Shown one piece after another: positions 35,662 to 44,618 of a stretch of DNA of 64,000 nucleotides. The stretch's first letter is position 1, and each line of letters starts with the position of its first letter. The stretch is taken from positions 4,434,361 through 4,498,360 of the forward strand of contig NZ_AP018042.1 of NCBI RefSeq assembly GCF_002356295.1, read 5' to 3'. The DNA is from Labilibaculum antarcticum (GTDB lineage: Bacteria > Bacteroidota > Bacteroidia > Bacteroidales > Marinifilaceae). Both the position numbers and the translations under genes were made by a program. A model generated the notes under the pieces. That model had not been told where the DNA came from and did no database searches. It was given only the letters and a program-made list of their open reading frames with translations.

Positions 35662-35786
35662 AGGTCTTTTATACCAACTTGACTATAGTTTGAGCTATAA
35701 AGCTAAATAGTATAATGCCGATGAATGTTGAGTTGAGCTGTAGATGAGCTTGCGAATTTATGGCTCATATGAAACACCAATCGGTA

Positions 35787-36530
35787 TTAGTTAATAAATG
35801 CGGTGATAATAATGATAGAACCGGTGATGATATTAATTCCAATCACTATTTTCCTGAATTTTTCAGGTTCTATTCTCCCGGAAAATTTTGATCCGAAATG
35901 GGAACCAAAAAATAGAATTGGAAGACAGAAAAGAGCAAGATTAACAGATTCCATTTCTATCATGCCTTTCATTAAAAAGGCGACAGTGGTAAAAAAGGAG
36001 GAAAAAGTACTGAACCAGGCAAATACGCCTCGAAACCTTTCTTTTGAATAGCCTTTACGATTCATCGCAATTACCAGAGGAGGACCCCCAACAGATATGG
36101 CGCTGCCGAGAATTCCACTAATAAATCCGGCAAATACAATCGGGAAATTTAAAAAGCGTTTGGCCAATTTTACTTTGCCTAACATTTGAATCGAAAAAAG
36201 GATAATGAGAATACCCGTAATTAGTCGCAAGGTATCGCTGCTAACATATTCGAGCGCATAAATACCCAATGGAATTCCTCCCAAACTGGCAATAAACATG
36301 GGAATGAAATAGTAGGCTTTTATTTTCTCCCGAAGTTTAAATAAGATCACCAAACTGGTAATTAAATTGAATAAACTCATAGCAGGAACCAATACCTGCA
36401 TTGGAAAAATAAAAGAAAGAAAAGGGATTGCAAGTAATGCAAATCCAAAACCTGTCATCCCTTTTATAAATGCTGCCGAAAGAATAACTATGCTGCAAAG
36501 AACGATTTGAATTATGGTAATGTCATGCAT
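35787..36530 (-). CDS. TauE/SafE (TSUP) family transporter
   Basis: 247 residues, eight predicted membrane helices. The duplicated TSUP motif appears as FIKGMTGFGFALLAIPFL in the first half and GFISGILGSAISVGGPPLVIAM in the second. The family exports sulfite, sulfoacetate or other organosulfur anions. It may connect to the sulfur genes elsewhere in the window but lies in no operon with them. Confidence 0.88.
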   Translation of the reverse strand: MHDITIIQIVLCSIVILSAAFIKGMTGFGFALLAIPFLSFIFPMQVLVPAMSLFNLITSLVILFKLREKIKAYYFIPMFIASLGGIPLGIYALEYVSSDTLRLITGILIILFSIQMLGKVKLAKRFLNFPIVFAGFISGILGSAISVGGPPLVIAMNRKGYSKERFRGVFAWFSTFSSFFTTVAFLMKGMIEMESVNLALFCLPILFFGSHFGSKFSGRIEPEKFRKIVIGINIITGSIIIITAFIN

Positions 36531-36630
36531 TGTAAGCCCAATTAATAATTTGTACTTGAATGATACAAAGTTAGTGGATTCACCTATATATTCTGCGTTA
36601 AATATGCTTAAAATCCCTTTCTGATAAATG

Positions 36631-37236
36631 TTATAAAGCTTCCTTAAGGAAAGGGAATAAAGTATGAATTTGTATGGCTACGTTAGTCATGAACAGCTTT
36701 ACTGAAATGGCTAGAAGTATAATTCCAAACACTTTACGTAGGATATGAATTCCTCCTTCGCCAATAACGCGCTCAACGAGATCAGTTGATCGAAGTACGA
36801 TGTAAACAAATATCATATTTAATATAATGGCAGCAATAAGGTTTTCCATTGCATATTCGGCACGCAATGCAAGAACTGTTGTAAATGATCCTGCTCCGGC
36901 AACTAATGGGAACGCAATAGGAACAATTGAAACTCCACTAGGGCCGTCATATTTAATAATTTCGATTCCTAAAGCCATTTCCACACCCATTATAAACAGA
37001 ATAAACGAACCGGCAATTGCAAAACTTGAGATGTCAACTCCGAATAGTCCTAGAAGTTTTTGACCTAAAAAAGTAAAGGCAATTAGAACACCAAGTGCAA
37101 CAAGAGTTGCTTTTAGAGCTTCAATTTTACCTCCTTTTTTTTGTAAATCCACAATGATTGGAATAGATCCAATAATATCGATTACTGCAAATAATACCAT
37201 TGAGGAAGTGATAATCTCAAGAAAATTGAAATTCAT
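36631..37236 (-). CDS. MarC family integral membrane protein
   Basis: 201 residues, six membrane helices. FAVIDIIGSIPIIVDLQKKG at the start and VPIAFPLVAGAGSFTTVLALR in the middle are MarC/UPF0056 hallmarks. Function of the family is unsettled; multidrug resistance was disproved for E. coli MarC. Confidence 0.9.
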   Translation of the reverse strand: MNFNFLEIITSSMVLFAVIDIIGSIPIIVDLQKKGGKIEALKATLVALGVLIAFTFLGQKLLGLFGVDISSFAIAGSFILFIMGVEMALGIEIIKYDGPSGVSIVPIAFPLVAGAGSFTTVLALRAEYAMENLIAAIILNMIFVYIVLRSTDLVERVIGEGGIHILRKVFGIILLAISVKLFMTNVAIQIHTLFPFLKEAL

Positions 37237-37514
37237 AACAATATAATTTTGGACTTGTAAATAGACTTGTAATCAGCTTCGATAAACTTACCCATTTTTT
37301 AATTGAATGAGTAAGTTCAATCTTTCGATCTTCTTAATTCAGCAAGTTACTATTGTGAAAAATAAATACGAAACAGACATACATGTTTAAAATAAAACAA
37401 TAATGCAACAATTGTGTTTAAATTTTAAACTTTGGCGAAGATATATCTTTTTTTGAAATAGCCAATAATCTTAGCTGAAATATTTAAAGGATGGGAAAGT
37501 ATTCGTTGTTTATG

Positions 37515-37547
37515 CAAAAAAGACTTACCTCAAGTAAGTCTTTTTTA
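37515..37547. terminator. Bidirectional terminator downstream of msrB
   Basis: AAAAAGACTTAC / GTAAGTCTTTTT with a CTCA-type loop; A and T tracts on either side allow action on both strands. It lies 18 bases beyond the msrB stop. The rest of the 37237-37564 gap shows nothing else. Confidence 0.85.
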
Positions 37548-37564
37548 TACAATTGTATGTTTCT

Positions 37565-38020
37565 TTATTTCTTTTTAATCTCCTCTGTTGGGGTGAAATT
37601 TAGGGAGATGCTATTGACACAATGGCGAGTGTTTTTTTGAGTAAATCCCTCTCCTGTAAATGCATGGCCAAGGTGTCCATTGCAATTGGCGCAAACAATT
37701 TCTGTTCGTCTGCCATCTGCATCAGTAATGTGTTTCACAGCGCCGTCAATCTCATCATCGAAACTAGGCCAGCCACAATTCGATTCAAACTTACTGTCCG
37801 ATCGATAAAGCTCGGCATTGCATTGCTTGCAGGTATAAACACCTTTGGTTTTGTTGTTTAAATGTTCGCCAGTACCAGGGTATTCAGTTCCTTTTTCAAT
37901 AATTACTCTCTTTTCGTCTGGCGTAAGTACGTTGTATTTATCTTTTGTCATTGCTTTTTGTGCTAATAGGTTGTTACTTACAAAAAGGATAAGTCCAATT
38001 AAAATGATATATCTCTTCAT
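37565..38020 (-). CDS. msrB: Peptide-methionine (R)-S-oxide reductase, exported
   Basis: Repairs methionine-R-sulfoxide in proteins. 151 residues with a signal peptide (MKRYIILIGLILFVSNNLLA), so periplasmic. Zinc cysteines C64/C67 and C110/C113, conserved NCGWPSF (C82), and catalytic C134 in TRHCVNS. Thioredoxin-dependent recycling is expected; the exported rhodanese-thioredoxin at 21125 is one possible partner, by inference only. Confidence 0.95.
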   Translation of the reverse strand: MKRYIILIGLILFVSNNLLAQKAMTKDKYNVLTPDEKRVIIEKGTEYPGTGEHLNNKTKGVYTCKQCNAELYRSDSKFESNCGWPSFDDEIDGAVKHITDADGRRTEIVCANCNGHLGHAFTGEGFTQKNTRHCVNSISLNFTPTEEIKKK

Positions 38021-38074
38021 AATGCGTCCTCCTTATTTTGAATGATTCTAAAGATAAGTGAAAAACTGATTAGT

Positions 38075-38956
38075 TCAAAATTTACTGTAATAAGTAGATG
38101 AATTCGCATTTTTAATTGCCTCAACAATTAGTTCAGGAGCTGACCATGGAACAAAATGATTCAAATCATCGAGAAGTATATGATTTACGTTCTTGTGAAA
38201 CTGCAGATAGTATGCTTGAGTTTGATAAGGAACCAATATATCCTCTTTGCCTTGTATATAACTTGTGGGGATATGAATTTCGTGTAATCTTGTTTCATTA
38301 TTTCCCAAATCCTCTTCTAAAGCCATCATTTCTTTATTGCTGTTTAGCAATTCATTGGGTAATACACCATTTGCTAATCCTCCTGATACCATGAGATTAT
38401 ACCATTTTGCTTTTTGAAATTCGGGAGATAAACAGGGAGCTACATATATTGCATGTGATATTTTGGCAGGATAATCGAGAATTGTTTGTTCCAAAACGGC
38501 TCCACCATAAGAATGGCCCAGTACTATAAATTTCTCACCTGGTTCTCCATAATGGTTTAGAACTGTAGCTGCTACTTTAGCCTGATCATGAAGACGTTTT
38601 TTTACAGGAACGGTAGTTTGCCCATAACCAGGTCGATCATAGGAAATAATGCAATAGTCTTCTTGCAGTGTTTTATCTGCAAAAATATTCTTAAAATCGA
38701 ACCAATAACCAGGAGATCCGTGAATTAATAAAACTTTGGGCTTTGATAAATCGCCAACGTAACTAGTATGAATCTGATCATCCTCGTAAGTAATCATTTC
38801 GCTGATCGGAAAAATATTTTGAGCATGAAATTCACTCATTATTTTTTGATGGTCGAATTCTGCTCTAAATAATTGAAATAATACACTTACAATTCCGATA
38901 ACCAGTAAAATGGCAAATCCTGAAATAAACAACACCCTTCTAATCCTTCTCCTCAT
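38075..38956 (-). CDS. Alpha/beta hydrolase, membrane-anchored
   Basis: 293 residues from ATG 38956, chosen because AAAGGA lies 8 bases upstream of it; the longer frame would use GTG at 38998. One N-terminal membrane helix follows the basic RRRIRR. Oxyanion motif LLIHGSPG, nucleophile serine in LGHSYGGA, acid in YIQGKEDILVP and histidine in LDDLNHFVPW give a complete triad. Substrate unknown. Confidence 0.87.
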   Translation of the reverse strand: MRRRIRRVLFISGFAILLVIGIVSVLFQLFRAEFDHQKIMSEFHAQNIFPISEMITYEDDQIHTSYVGDLSKPKVLLIHGSPGYWFDFKNIFADKTLQEDYCIISYDRPGYGQTTVPVKKRLHDQAKVAATVLNHYGEPGEKFIVLGHSYGGAVLEQTILDYPAKISHAIYVAPCLSPEFQKAKWYNLMVSGGLANGVLPNELLNSNKEMMALEEDLGNNETRLHEIHIPTSYIQGKEDILVPYQTQAYYLQFHKNVNHILLDDLNHFVPWSAPELIVEAIKNANSSTYYSKF

Positions 38957-39121
38957 CTTCCTGTCCTTTAAAAATTTGACTAAGGTGTAATAAAACACTT
39001 TTTAGTCTGAAATGCAAGAGCTGAAATGTTATAAAACCTTAATTTATAAGGTGATGGTTTATTAACAGGATGGAATGTGATTTTGAACAATAGGCGAGCG
39101 AAACTGGGAGATACAACAATA

Positions 39122-39144
39122 TTCCTTTCATGAGATGAAAGGAA
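39122..39144 (-). terminator. Hairpin downstream of receiver-domain gene
   Basis: TTCCTTTCAT / ATGAAAGGAA, a perfect 10-bp stem with loop GAG, 25 bases past the stop on the minus strand. No T tract. Confidence 0.45.
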
Positions 39145-39168
39145 AGAAATAGAAAAAAGCTGGAATTG

Positions 39169-39543
39169 TTAAGCTAAGTGTTTTCTAATTAGTTGGATAA
39201 GAACATCTTTTTTAACGGGTTTAGCGATGTAATCATCACAGCCATTTTCCAATGATTTATTTTTATCGCCAAGCAGGGCGAATGCCGTTTGAGCTATAAT
39301 TGGCAAGTTGGGTCTGATCTTTTTAATTTCTTTTGTCGCCTGATATCCATCCATTAGAGGCATTTTGATATCCATAAGTACCAAGTCAATCTTATCGTTT
39401 TTCTGGCAAATATCGATGGCTTCAAGGCCATTGTTAGCAACTAAAACATTACAGTGAATCTGATTTAGTAACTCTTCAAAATAGATTCTGTTGAATTCTT
39501 CATCTTCAACTACCAGTATAAGTTTGTTTTGTATGTTATTCAT
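39169..39543 (-). CDS. Single-domain response regulator (receiver only)
   Basis: 124 residues from ATG 39543 (ATG 39564 possible). Acidic pair in LVVEDEEFN, phosphoacceptor Asp in LVLMDIKMP, Thr in IIAQTAF and Lys in YIAKPVK. No output domain. Its sequence closely follows the receiver of the hybrid kinase at 1466-4075 (LVLMD.KMP.MDG, RPNL.IIAQ, DKNK, GC.D.I.KP.K), so it may be a phosphorelay shuttle or a detached receiver of that kinase family. Confidence 0.88.
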   Translation of the reverse strand: MNNIQNKLILVVEDEEFNRIYFEELLNQIHCNVLVANNGLEAIDICQKNDKIDLVLMDIKMPLMDGYQATKEIKKIRPNLPIIAQTAFALLGDKNKSLENGCDDYIAKPVKKDVLIQLIRKHLA

Positions 39544-39772
39544 ATCAATAATCATTTGTTCCATCAAATGTAAAGTATCTTTTTGAACAATCGAAATCAA
39601 TTTTAATTTTAGGAACAAAAAAAAGGAGCTTTATTTACCTTTGTTGTTTATTGTTCGTTGAAGTACAGCGCTTTAAATGGGGTTCTATTTGTGCGGTAAA
39701 TAATTTACTTTTAATCATTACTTTTTGTTGCGAAAATTTGGAGAGTAATATTTTTCTCTATTCTTAAATGTT

Positions 39773-40399
39773 TCAGTATTGTTTTTCTGACAATAACACT
39801 TCAAATTTATTAAAGAATTCACTAACATGATACCCATCCATTAATGCATGATGGGCATCAACACTAACTGGCATAAAATACTTCTCTTCAGTTTTAAATA
39901 CTTTCCCAAATACTAATTTAGGTATTGAGTCGGAATCTTTAAATATTCGAGGGTGCTTAATAGAGGTAAAACTGCGCCACGGAATAACCGAGACATGGAT
40001 AAGATCCTGCATTGGTTTGGAAACTAATAATTCATTTTTTTGTGCTAATTCGATGGCGTTCGTAGTCTGAATATAAAAATCGTTAAAGTTCTTGATGTAT
40101 TTAAAATAACAGAAATTAAATGTTTTATCGTGTTTGAAAACCGTTGTTGTTCCATTGATAATTGGATATTGAACAACTTTTTCGCCTAGTATTCTCAATC
40201 TAAATTCGGGTATTTCATTAATAACCTGTAATGCTTTGTGCATGTAATGAATGAAAAACGATTCATTAGATTCTTTAGCTTTCATATACATCTGCGAGCA
40301 TTCAATATTGGATGTTGTGCCCATAAATGGATCATCAAAATCTTTGAAAAAATTATACTGAGCTTTGCGCTCCCAATTGTCAATATTAATTTCTATCAT
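39773..40399 (-). CDS. Chloramphenicol acetyltransferase-like (CatA family) protein
   Basis: 208 residues, the usual CAT length. The catalytic motif HHxxxDG is present: H183-H184-A-L-M-D188-G in SVDAHHALMDGYHV. It is an acetyl-CoA-dependent O-acetyltransferase of the CAT fold. Many chromosomal members in Bacteroidota do not confer drug resistance, so acceptor identity is open. Stands alone with a long upstream gap. Confidence 0.85.
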   Translation of the reverse strand: MIEINIDNWERKAQYNFFKDFDDPFMGTTSNIECSQMYMKAKESNESFFIHYMHKALQVINEIPEFRLRILGEKVVQYPIINGTTTVFKHDKTFNFCYFKYIKNFNDFYIQTTNAIELAQKNELLVSKPMQDLIHVSVIPWRSFTSIKHPRIFKDSDSIPKLVFGKVFKTEEKYFMPVSVDAHHALMDGYHVSEFFNKFEVLLSEKQY

Positions 40400-41038
40400 T
40401 TTAAAAAACTTTTAAATTGCATGATATGATATCTTGATAATCAATAATTTGAAGTTCATTATTTTCAACTTTTTATCATTTCGTCGGATACGGCCTCTGT
40501 AAGCAAACGCTCACCGCTTTGCGTGTTGGAGCCTAAATGGTTATCAAGAATCTCTTTGTTGAGTTCAATGCTTTTCTCTGAAAGGTCACTTGTCGTATAT
40601 GCCAAACATAAAGTTCTGATCATTGTTTATTTGTGTGAAATACCTTTGTTCTATCTTCCCCAAAAATAAAAAGATGCTTGGGGATTTTTCTTGCTGGATA
40701 ACAAATACCACAGTTTCTTAATTAACAAACTCTATTTCTTTTTTAGGACTATTTTCGGGTTTTCTGATGTGTCTTTTCCTAAATACATTTTTGAATGATT
40801 TAAAACAAAAATAAAATATACACAGAATCGAGGACAATTATCCTGAATGGGAAATCTTATTTGACTAGTTTACTTATAGATCGTTAGTGGTTTTATTTCC
40901 AATTTAAAAAAGATAAAGCTTGTTTTTCGGGATGTGTATCTATCTAAAGAATATTTTTTTATAAATCAAGATTAGGAATATGAAAAGTTTTGCATATCTT
41001 CGGAATATAGAACATAAATAATTAAAACAACACTCATT
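40400..41038. other. Long gap with one possible small gene
   Basis: Apart from the 52-codon frame at 40465-40623 on the minus strand, no structure, repeat or gene could be supported in this 639-base stretch. Confidence 0.4.
40465..40623 (-). CDS. Possible small protein, 52 residues
   Basis: ATG at 40623 to TGA at 40465. Composition is protein-like (MIRTLCLAYTTSDLSEKS, then LNKEILDNHLGSN) without low complexity. No family recognised and no clear ribosome binding site; it could be a gene fragment. Confidence 0.3.
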   Translation of the reverse strand: MIRTLCLAYTTSDLSEKSIELNKEILDNHLGSNTQSGERLLTEAVSDEMIKS

Positions 41039-41266
41039 ATGACAGACGGAACTGAATTAACTTGCGTATTTGTAGGATCATTAGTCGACGTTAAATATTA
41101 TAAGGAAAGACTAGATGAATTAGCAATCTCTTCATTGTTGAAAGATGATTTCAGTTCGGGAACTATTGTTGGAATAGGCGGTGTTCCTAATTCGGTGGAA
41201 TTATTAGTTGCAGAAGAAGATGCAGAAAAGGCACGTGCTTGCATTGATGAATTACAAAAAGGATAA
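41039..41266 (+). CDS. DUF2007 family small signalling-like protein
   Basis: 75 residues. Pattern LTCVFVGSLVDVKYYKERLDELAI, then a glycine turn and VELLVAEEDAEKARACIDELQKG, matches DUF2007, a PII/ACT-like small fold annotated as putative prokaryotic signal transducing protein. Followed after 16 bases by an outer-membrane protein gene, likely the same transcript. Confidence 0.8.
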   Translation: MTDGTELTCVFVGSLVDVKYYKERLDELAISSLLKDDFSSGTIVGIGGVPNSVELLVAEEDAEKARACIDELQKG

Positions 41267-41282
41267 ATATTAGAAGTAAAAC

Positions 41283-42050
41283 ATGAAAAAAGTAGCATTA
41301 ATAGCTGTTGCTGTTCTAATCTCAGGGTGGTTAACTGCTCAGGAAAAGGTGGATATGGTAACTGATCGTCCAGATCAAACAGAATCTGCAAGTCTGATTT
41401 CAGTAAAGGGCCTGCAAATAGAATCAGGATTTTCATTTGAAAAATATAATTCTGAAATCAACAATACAACTTACAATTCAACATTGGTTCGATATGGTCT
41501 ATTTGAGAAAATGGAACTTCGTTTGGGATTGGCCTATTTAGGTAGGGATGTTTCTTTGTTAGGTGCTAGCTTTAATGAAAGTGGATTTGCTCCAATAGTT
41601 GTTGGTGCAAAATTTCATTTGATGGAAGAAGGCGATGGTATACCAAAATTAGCATTCATGTCAACCTTCACGATTCCAAAATCTGGAAATAAAGCTTTTG
41701 AAAATAAATATATGGGTGCTGATTTTCGTGTTGCTGGAGAATATTCATTAAATGATGCAATGTCTTTTGGAGCAAATCTTGGAGTGGCCTGGAGTGGTGC
41801 AGAGTATGGGAATTATGCAACTGGAATTTACACTGCCGTTATTGGAATGAGTTTATCGGAAAAGCTAGGTGCTTTTGCCGAGTTATACGGTTTTCTTCCT
41901 AAAGAAGGGAAAAATGATCATCGTTGGGATGCTGGATTAACCTATGCTGTAAATGAGGACTTACAGCTCGATTTTTCAACTGGAGTAGGATTAAGTAAGG
42001 TTTCTCCTGATTTTTTTGTTAGCTTAGGCTTATCAATTAGAATGCCTTAA
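41283..42050 (+). CDS. Outer-membrane transporter-like protein (Phenol_MetA_deg type)
   Basis: 255 residues with signal peptide (cleavage near LTAQEK, ~20). MVTDRPDQTESASLISVKGLQIESGFSF at the mature start and alternating beta strands through to GLSIRMP match the Phenol_MetA_deg/transporter barrel family common in Bacteroidota. Substrate unknown. Ends in a strong terminator. Confidence 0.8.
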   Translation: MKKVALIAVAVLISGWLTAQEKVDMVTDRPDQTESASLISVKGLQIESGFSFEKYNSEINNTTYNSTLVRYGLFEKMELRLGLAYLGRDVSLLGASFNESGFAPIVVGAKFHLMEEGDGIPKLAFMSTFTIPKSGNKAFENKYMGADFRVAGEYSLNDAMSFGANLGVAWSGAEYGNYATGIYTAVIGMSLSEKLGAFAELYGFLPKEGKNDHRWDAGLTYAVNEDLQLDFSTGVGLSKVSPDFFVSLGLSIRMP

Positions 42051-42076
42051 AGAAGGTATTGCATACATCAATTCAG

Positions 42077-42118
42077 AAAAAAAGCCTGCTCAGATTCACT
42101 GAGAAGGCTTTTTTTTTT
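42077..42118 (+). terminator. Terminator after outer-membrane protein gene
   Basis: AAAAAAGCCTGCTCAG / CTGAGAAGGCTTTTTT with one mismatch, followed by a long T tract. The following ~300 bases to 42420 show no gene. Confidence 0.9.
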
Positions 42119-42420
42119 CGTTTATTTCATAGCTCGCAAAATTAAAAATTACGAATCATTAAATGCCTTTAAACCATGTATTTGTCCTTGCGAAAAGGGA
42201 AATAAGTCATCTTGTTCGTGCATGGTGAAAATACTGTCAATTTAAAATTTAATTTTTCCATATACGGGGATATGCTTTTTTGTATCATGTGTAAAGAACG
42301 GAGTTTTCCGGTGGGTTGAATTTGGACATTCATTTCCTTTTTTAGCAGAAACAATAAGACTTTAGAAAGCTTCATTAGAATAAATCTGCTCCTATTTAAT
42401 TTTATAGAATCGCTTTTACA

Positions 42421-43344
42421 TTAATTTTGCCTTTGCAGATTTGATTTCAGTTCTGCTTTGATTTTTTTTCTTGTATTTCGAATTATAGATGTTGTGTACA
42501 GAGTTAAGGCAATCCATATCAAACCAAAGGCAATAAATTGTTCATGTCTAAATGGTTCATTATAAATCAGTACACCAATTAACAGCATTAGGGTAGGCGC
42601 AATGTATTGCATAAATCCTAAAGCTGATAGCGGAATACGTAGTGCTCCTTTTGCAAACCAATATAAAGGCAGACTGGTTACAATTCCCGTTAGCATCAAA
42701 TAGATTGAGGTTGATATGCTACCGGTAAATAAAGCTCCGCTACCAATCCACATTTTATAAAGGATATATCCCAATGCAAATGGTGCCAAAATCAGTGTTT
42801 CAACTGCTAGCGAGGGTATCGCTTCAATTCCCGCAGTCTTTTTTGTTAAGCCATATAAACCAAAAGAGCAGGCTAAAATAATTGAAATCCAAGGGAATTT
42901 CCCGTAATCAATTGTCAGGTAAATAACGGCTGCCGATGCTATAAATACCGCAATGTATTTTAGCTTATCCAACTTTTCGTTAAGAACAATCATCCCAAGT
43001 ATTACGTTTACAATAGGATTGATGTAATAGCCTAAACTCGCCTCAACGATTTGCTTGGTATTTACGGCATAAATGAATAATCCCCAATTCAAACCAATTA
43101 GCAGTGATGATATAATTAGACTTTTACGAGTTTTCTTTTGTCGTAGCAAACTCCATACATTTTTTTGTCGGGTCAGTATCAAAAGAATTATCAGAAAAAC
43201 AAATGACCAAAAAATACGATGAGCCAATATTTCCAATGCAGAAACATCTGACAGAAGTTTCCAGAATATAGGCAGTATTCCCCAAGTTAAAAAGGCTTGA
43301 AGGGCATATACATATCCCATTGTGGCATTTTTTGTATTCTCCAT
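42421..43344 (-). CDS. rarD: EamA family permease, RarD-like
   Basis: 307 residues, ten predicted membrane helices in two EamA halves. ALEILAHRIFWSFVFL, VEASLGYYINPIVNVILGM and IPLSALGFMQYIAPTLMLLIG are specific to the RarD subgroup. Substrate undetermined; members have been linked to chloramphenicol sensitivity. Stands alone on the minus strand. Confidence 0.92.
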   Translation of the reverse strand: MENTKNATMGYVYALQAFLTWGILPIFWKLLSDVSALEILAHRIFWSFVFLIILLILTRQKNVWSLLRQKKTRKSLIISSLLIGLNWGLFIYAVNTKQIVEASLGYYINPIVNVILGMIVLNEKLDKLKYIAVFIASAAVIYLTIDYGKFPWISIILACSFGLYGLTKKTAGIEAIPSLAVETLILAPFALGYILYKMWIGSGALFTGSISTSIYLMLTGIVTSLPLYWFAKGALRIPLSALGFMQYIAPTLMLLIGVLIYNEPFRHEQFIAFGLIWIALTLYTTSIIRNTRKKIKAELKSNLQRQN

Positions 43345-43516
43345 ATAAATCTTGAAAGACAGTGGTTTTTAGAATGGCAAATGTAATTAAAATCCCATGG
43401 TTTTTTCTGTCAAATGAAGACGTGACAGAAGATGTAAGTTATCTTGGATCCAATCAATTAAATGGAGTAATAGGAAAATATAAAAACAATACCACGGAAT
43501 AATTGTAACCAGAAGC

Positions 43517-44197
43517 TTATCCATTTTTGCGGATGCTTCTCAAGCGTTCCATATCCAGAATTTCTATGTTTTTTCCATTTAATGATATGACACCATCGCT
43601 ATTTAAATTGGCCAGTATTCGGGAAACACTTTCTCTTGAATTACCAGTTAAGTCACCAAATTCTTGTCGGGAGAGAGGTAGTGAAAAATTCAGCTCGTTA
43701 AATATATCTTCAGCAAAAAAGCAAAGGGATTCTGCAATTCTTCCCTGACTTTGCTTTTGCACTTGATTTACACAATGATCAAAATGCCCTAATTCATTCT
43801 TGCATAATTCTGTGATTATTTCGTAGGCGAAATCGCTGTTTGATGCGATGAAATCTTTAAAAGAGTCTAAACTGATGAAGCAAACTCTTGTTTCCATTAA
43901 TGCTGTGGCAGAATAATGATTCACTTTATCTCCAAGAGTTGTAGGGATTCCAAGATAAATAGGTCCTTTAATAATCTTTAAAATTTGTTCTCTCTCAGGG
44001 CCAGTAATATGTATTTTCACTAATCCACTTTTTACAAAGATGATATTTGAAGAAAGAGCATTTTGCCTGAAAATAACGTCCCCTTTATGAAATTTCACAT
44101 CCACGCAGCTTTCCTCAAGCATTTTTAGTTCTTTATCGTTTAAAAAATTTGTAGCACTAGACCTGTTGCTGCAAAGTTTACATGATTTTTCGTTCAT
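43517..44197 (-). CDS. Crp/Fnr family transcriptional regulator
   Basis: 226 residues. The cyclic-nucleotide-binding-like beta roll covers ~25-140 (KFHKGDVIFRQNALSSNIIFVKSG), then the dimer helix and a winged helix with recognition segment LSRQEFGDLTGNSRESVSRI. N-terminal cysteines C6 and C9 (SCKLCSNR), with C31 further on, resemble partial FNR-type ligation, so redox sensing is possible. It is divergent from the Qmo-like sulfur operon, and a perfect CRP/FNR-type palindrome lies in the shared 0.4-kb region. Confidence 0.92.
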   Translation of the reverse strand: MNEKSCKLCSNRSSATNFLNDKELKMLEESCVDVKFHKGDVIFRQNALSSNIIFVKSGLVKIHITGPEREQILKIIKGPIYLGIPTTLGDKVNHYSATALMETRVCFISLDSFKDFIASNSDFAYEIITELCKNELGHFDHCVNQVQKQSQGRIAESLCFFAEDIFNELNFSLPLSRQEFGDLTGNSRESVSRILANLNSDGVISLNGKNIEILDMERLRSIRKNG

Positions 44198-44330
44198 AAA
44201 TTATCCTGATCGAGATTAAAGAAATATTTATTTAATAAATGTACTGATTTTGAGTCTAATATGTGGATTTTATATGTTTTTACTGAATCGCAGTAATGAA
44301 ATCAGATGTAAATATATAAATATTTCTATA

Positions 44331-44348
44331 ATGTGATATGAATCACAT
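44331..44348. promoter_or_regulatory. CRP/FNR-type operator
   Basis: ATGTGAT-ATGA-ATCACAT, a perfect palindrome containing TGTGA-N6-TCACA. It lies between the crp/fnr gene and the sulfur operon, about 70 bases upstream of the candidate -7 element of the operon. Confidence 0.75.
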
Positions 44349-44400
44349 CAATATTTACTCTACATCACACCTTAATTATTAAAAACCGTTTTTCCTCTCT

Positions 44401-44417
44401 GTAGATTTGTAATCTAC
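44401..44417 (+). promoter_or_regulatory. -7 element embedded in a second palindrome
   Basis: TAGATTTG (44402-44409) fits TAnnTTTG and sits inside GTAGATT-TGT-AATCTAC, a perfect 7-bp inverted repeat. A repressor site or hairpin at the transcript start is possible. Confidence 0.5.
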
Positions 44418-44438
44418 ACTAATTAAAAAGTAAATCAA

Positions 44439-44549
44439 ATGGCAATTAAGAAATTAACCACAGTCCTTAAGAATATATGTGTTGGTAAATTGATTGCTAT
44501 TCGTAATGTTTTTGGTAGCGCTATTAGTAATAGTATGGATGGTTTTTGA
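44439..44549 (+). CDS. Possible 36-residue protein at the head of the sulfur operon
   Basis: ATG 44439 to TGA 44547, directly downstream of the candidate promoter and 69 bases before the DsrE-like gene. Basic, amphipathic composition (MAIKKLTTVLKN, GKLIAIRNVFG). No family known. It could be a leader peptide or chance. Confidence 0.35.
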   Translation: MAIKKLTTVLKNICVGKLIAIRNVFGSAISNSMDGF

Positions 44550-44618
44550 GGAAAAGTTCATATCTGACATTTTCACAAAACTCCGATTTAAGTTTATTTA
44601 TTTAATTCAAAAACTAAA

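Noticed and set aside
36827-37063. Forward frame opposite marC
   Set aside because: Antisense shadow of a well-supported membrane protein gene.
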